Shown here piece after piece: positions 6,001 through 6,138 of a DNA stretch of 6,138 bases. The stretch's first letter is position 1. Each line of letters begins with the position of its first letter. The stretch spans positions 1 to 6,138 of the forward strand of contig CAJYRE010000281.1 in the NCBI GenBank assembly GCA_913776675.1, given 5' to 3'. Under the pieces are notes generated by a model that worked only from the letters and a program-made list of their open reading frames with translations, was not told the origin of the DNA and did no database searches. Source of the stretch: Rhizobiaceae bacterium. GTDB lineage: Bacteria > Pseudomonadota > Alphaproteobacteria > Rhizobiales > Rhizobiaceae. A program made the translations under genes and the position numbers.

Positions 6001-6138
6001 ATGAAAAAACCATCACTGGTAAGCTCGATTTTGGCATCCGGCAGGCAACCATTCGCGCAGGCGCAGATGATTGCGCCCGAGATCGACACGGGACAAGGAG
6101 GCGCTGGAACCTTCGTTGAAACGTCCTGGCAATTGGAT
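6001..6138 (+). CDS. Unrecognised protein, N-terminal fragment (runs off window end)
   Basis: An open frame of 46 codons from the ATG at 6001 continues past the end of the window. Evidence that it is a gene: a strong purine-rich Shine-Dalgarno 7 nt upstream, a TATAAT box about 75 nt upstream, and divergence from a LacI-family gene, a layout usual for repressor-controlled sugar transport or catabolism genes. The visible residues begin MKKPSLVSSILASGRQPF and end with FVETSWQLD. I do not recognise a family. The start has a lysine pair and an AQAQ that could recall a signal peptidase site, but the intervening stretch contains Arg and Gln and is too short and polar for a convincing signal peptide. 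A competing 54-codon frame starting at 5952 has no clear ribosome site and closes before the window end. Function cannot be assigned from this fragment. Confidence 0.6.
   Translation, partial: MKKPSLVSSILASGRQPFAQAQMIAPEIDTGQGGAGTFVETSWQLD

Noticed and set aside
5952..6116. A 54-codon + strand frame starting at ATG 5952
   Set aside because: It has no clear ribosome site, is rich in Arg and His as expected for an off-frame reading, and overlaps the better supported start at 6001.
1..6138. Search for CRISPR repeats, tRNA or rRNA, insertion sequences, phage or toxin-antitoxin genes
   Set aside because: No regularly spaced repeats, cloverleaf-like sequence, transposase motifs or short paired genes were seen. 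Nearly all of the window is explained by the polysaccharide operon and the regulator locus.

Overview
The window looks like the 3' end of a surface-polysaccharide (O-antigen, exopolysaccharide or capsule type) gene cluster from a Gram-negative bacterium. It meets an unrelated sugar-regulator locus. Mid-range base composition, ATG-led tightly packed genes and the protein families suggest a proteobacterium, possibly an alphaproteobacterium. The genus cannot be fixed from this sequence, and that assignment is inference.

Region 1 (2-4649, + strand) is one apparent operon of four genes in one direction. They are the C-terminal part of an extended-SDR nucleotide-sugar epimerase/dehydratase (cut by the window edge), a family-2 glycosyltransferase of rhamnosyltransferase type, a 614-residue fusion of a SAM methyltransferase with a second family-2 glycosyltransferase, and a multi-pass acyltransferase-3 (OafA-like) protein. 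Spacing tightens along the operon: 24 nt, then a TAATG overlap, then an ATGA overlap, which suggests translational coupling. The set reads as a pathway segment. The epimerase makes an activated (probably deoxy) hexose, two or three glycosyltransfer steps assemble the repeat, the methyltransferase domain caps or decorates it, and the membrane acyltransferase O-acylates it. The exact sugars cannot be read from sequence.

Region 2 (4650-4826) is a short AT-rich gap between converging genes. It holds a strong 11-bp hairpin (4704-4734) that fits a transcription terminator for the polysaccharide operon.

Region 3 (4827-6138) holds a complete LacI-family repressor on the - strand and, diverging from it, the first 46 codons of a + strand gene that I do not recognise. 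The shared 148-nt intergenic region contains a good sigma-70-type promoter for the repressor with an exact 17-nt spacer. That spacer is itself an imperfect palindrome (5891-5907), a candidate operator. A perfect TATAAT for the divergent gene lies about 15 nt beyond it. This is the classic layout of a local repressor controlling itself and a neighbouring catabolic or transport gene.

No rRNA, tRNA, CRISPR array, insertion sequence or phage gene was seen. The least ordinary items are the methyltransferase-glycosyltransferase fusion with two SWR-type motifs near its C-terminus, and the palindrome that exactly fills the repressor promoter spacer. I found no convincing evidence of a wholly new biological system.
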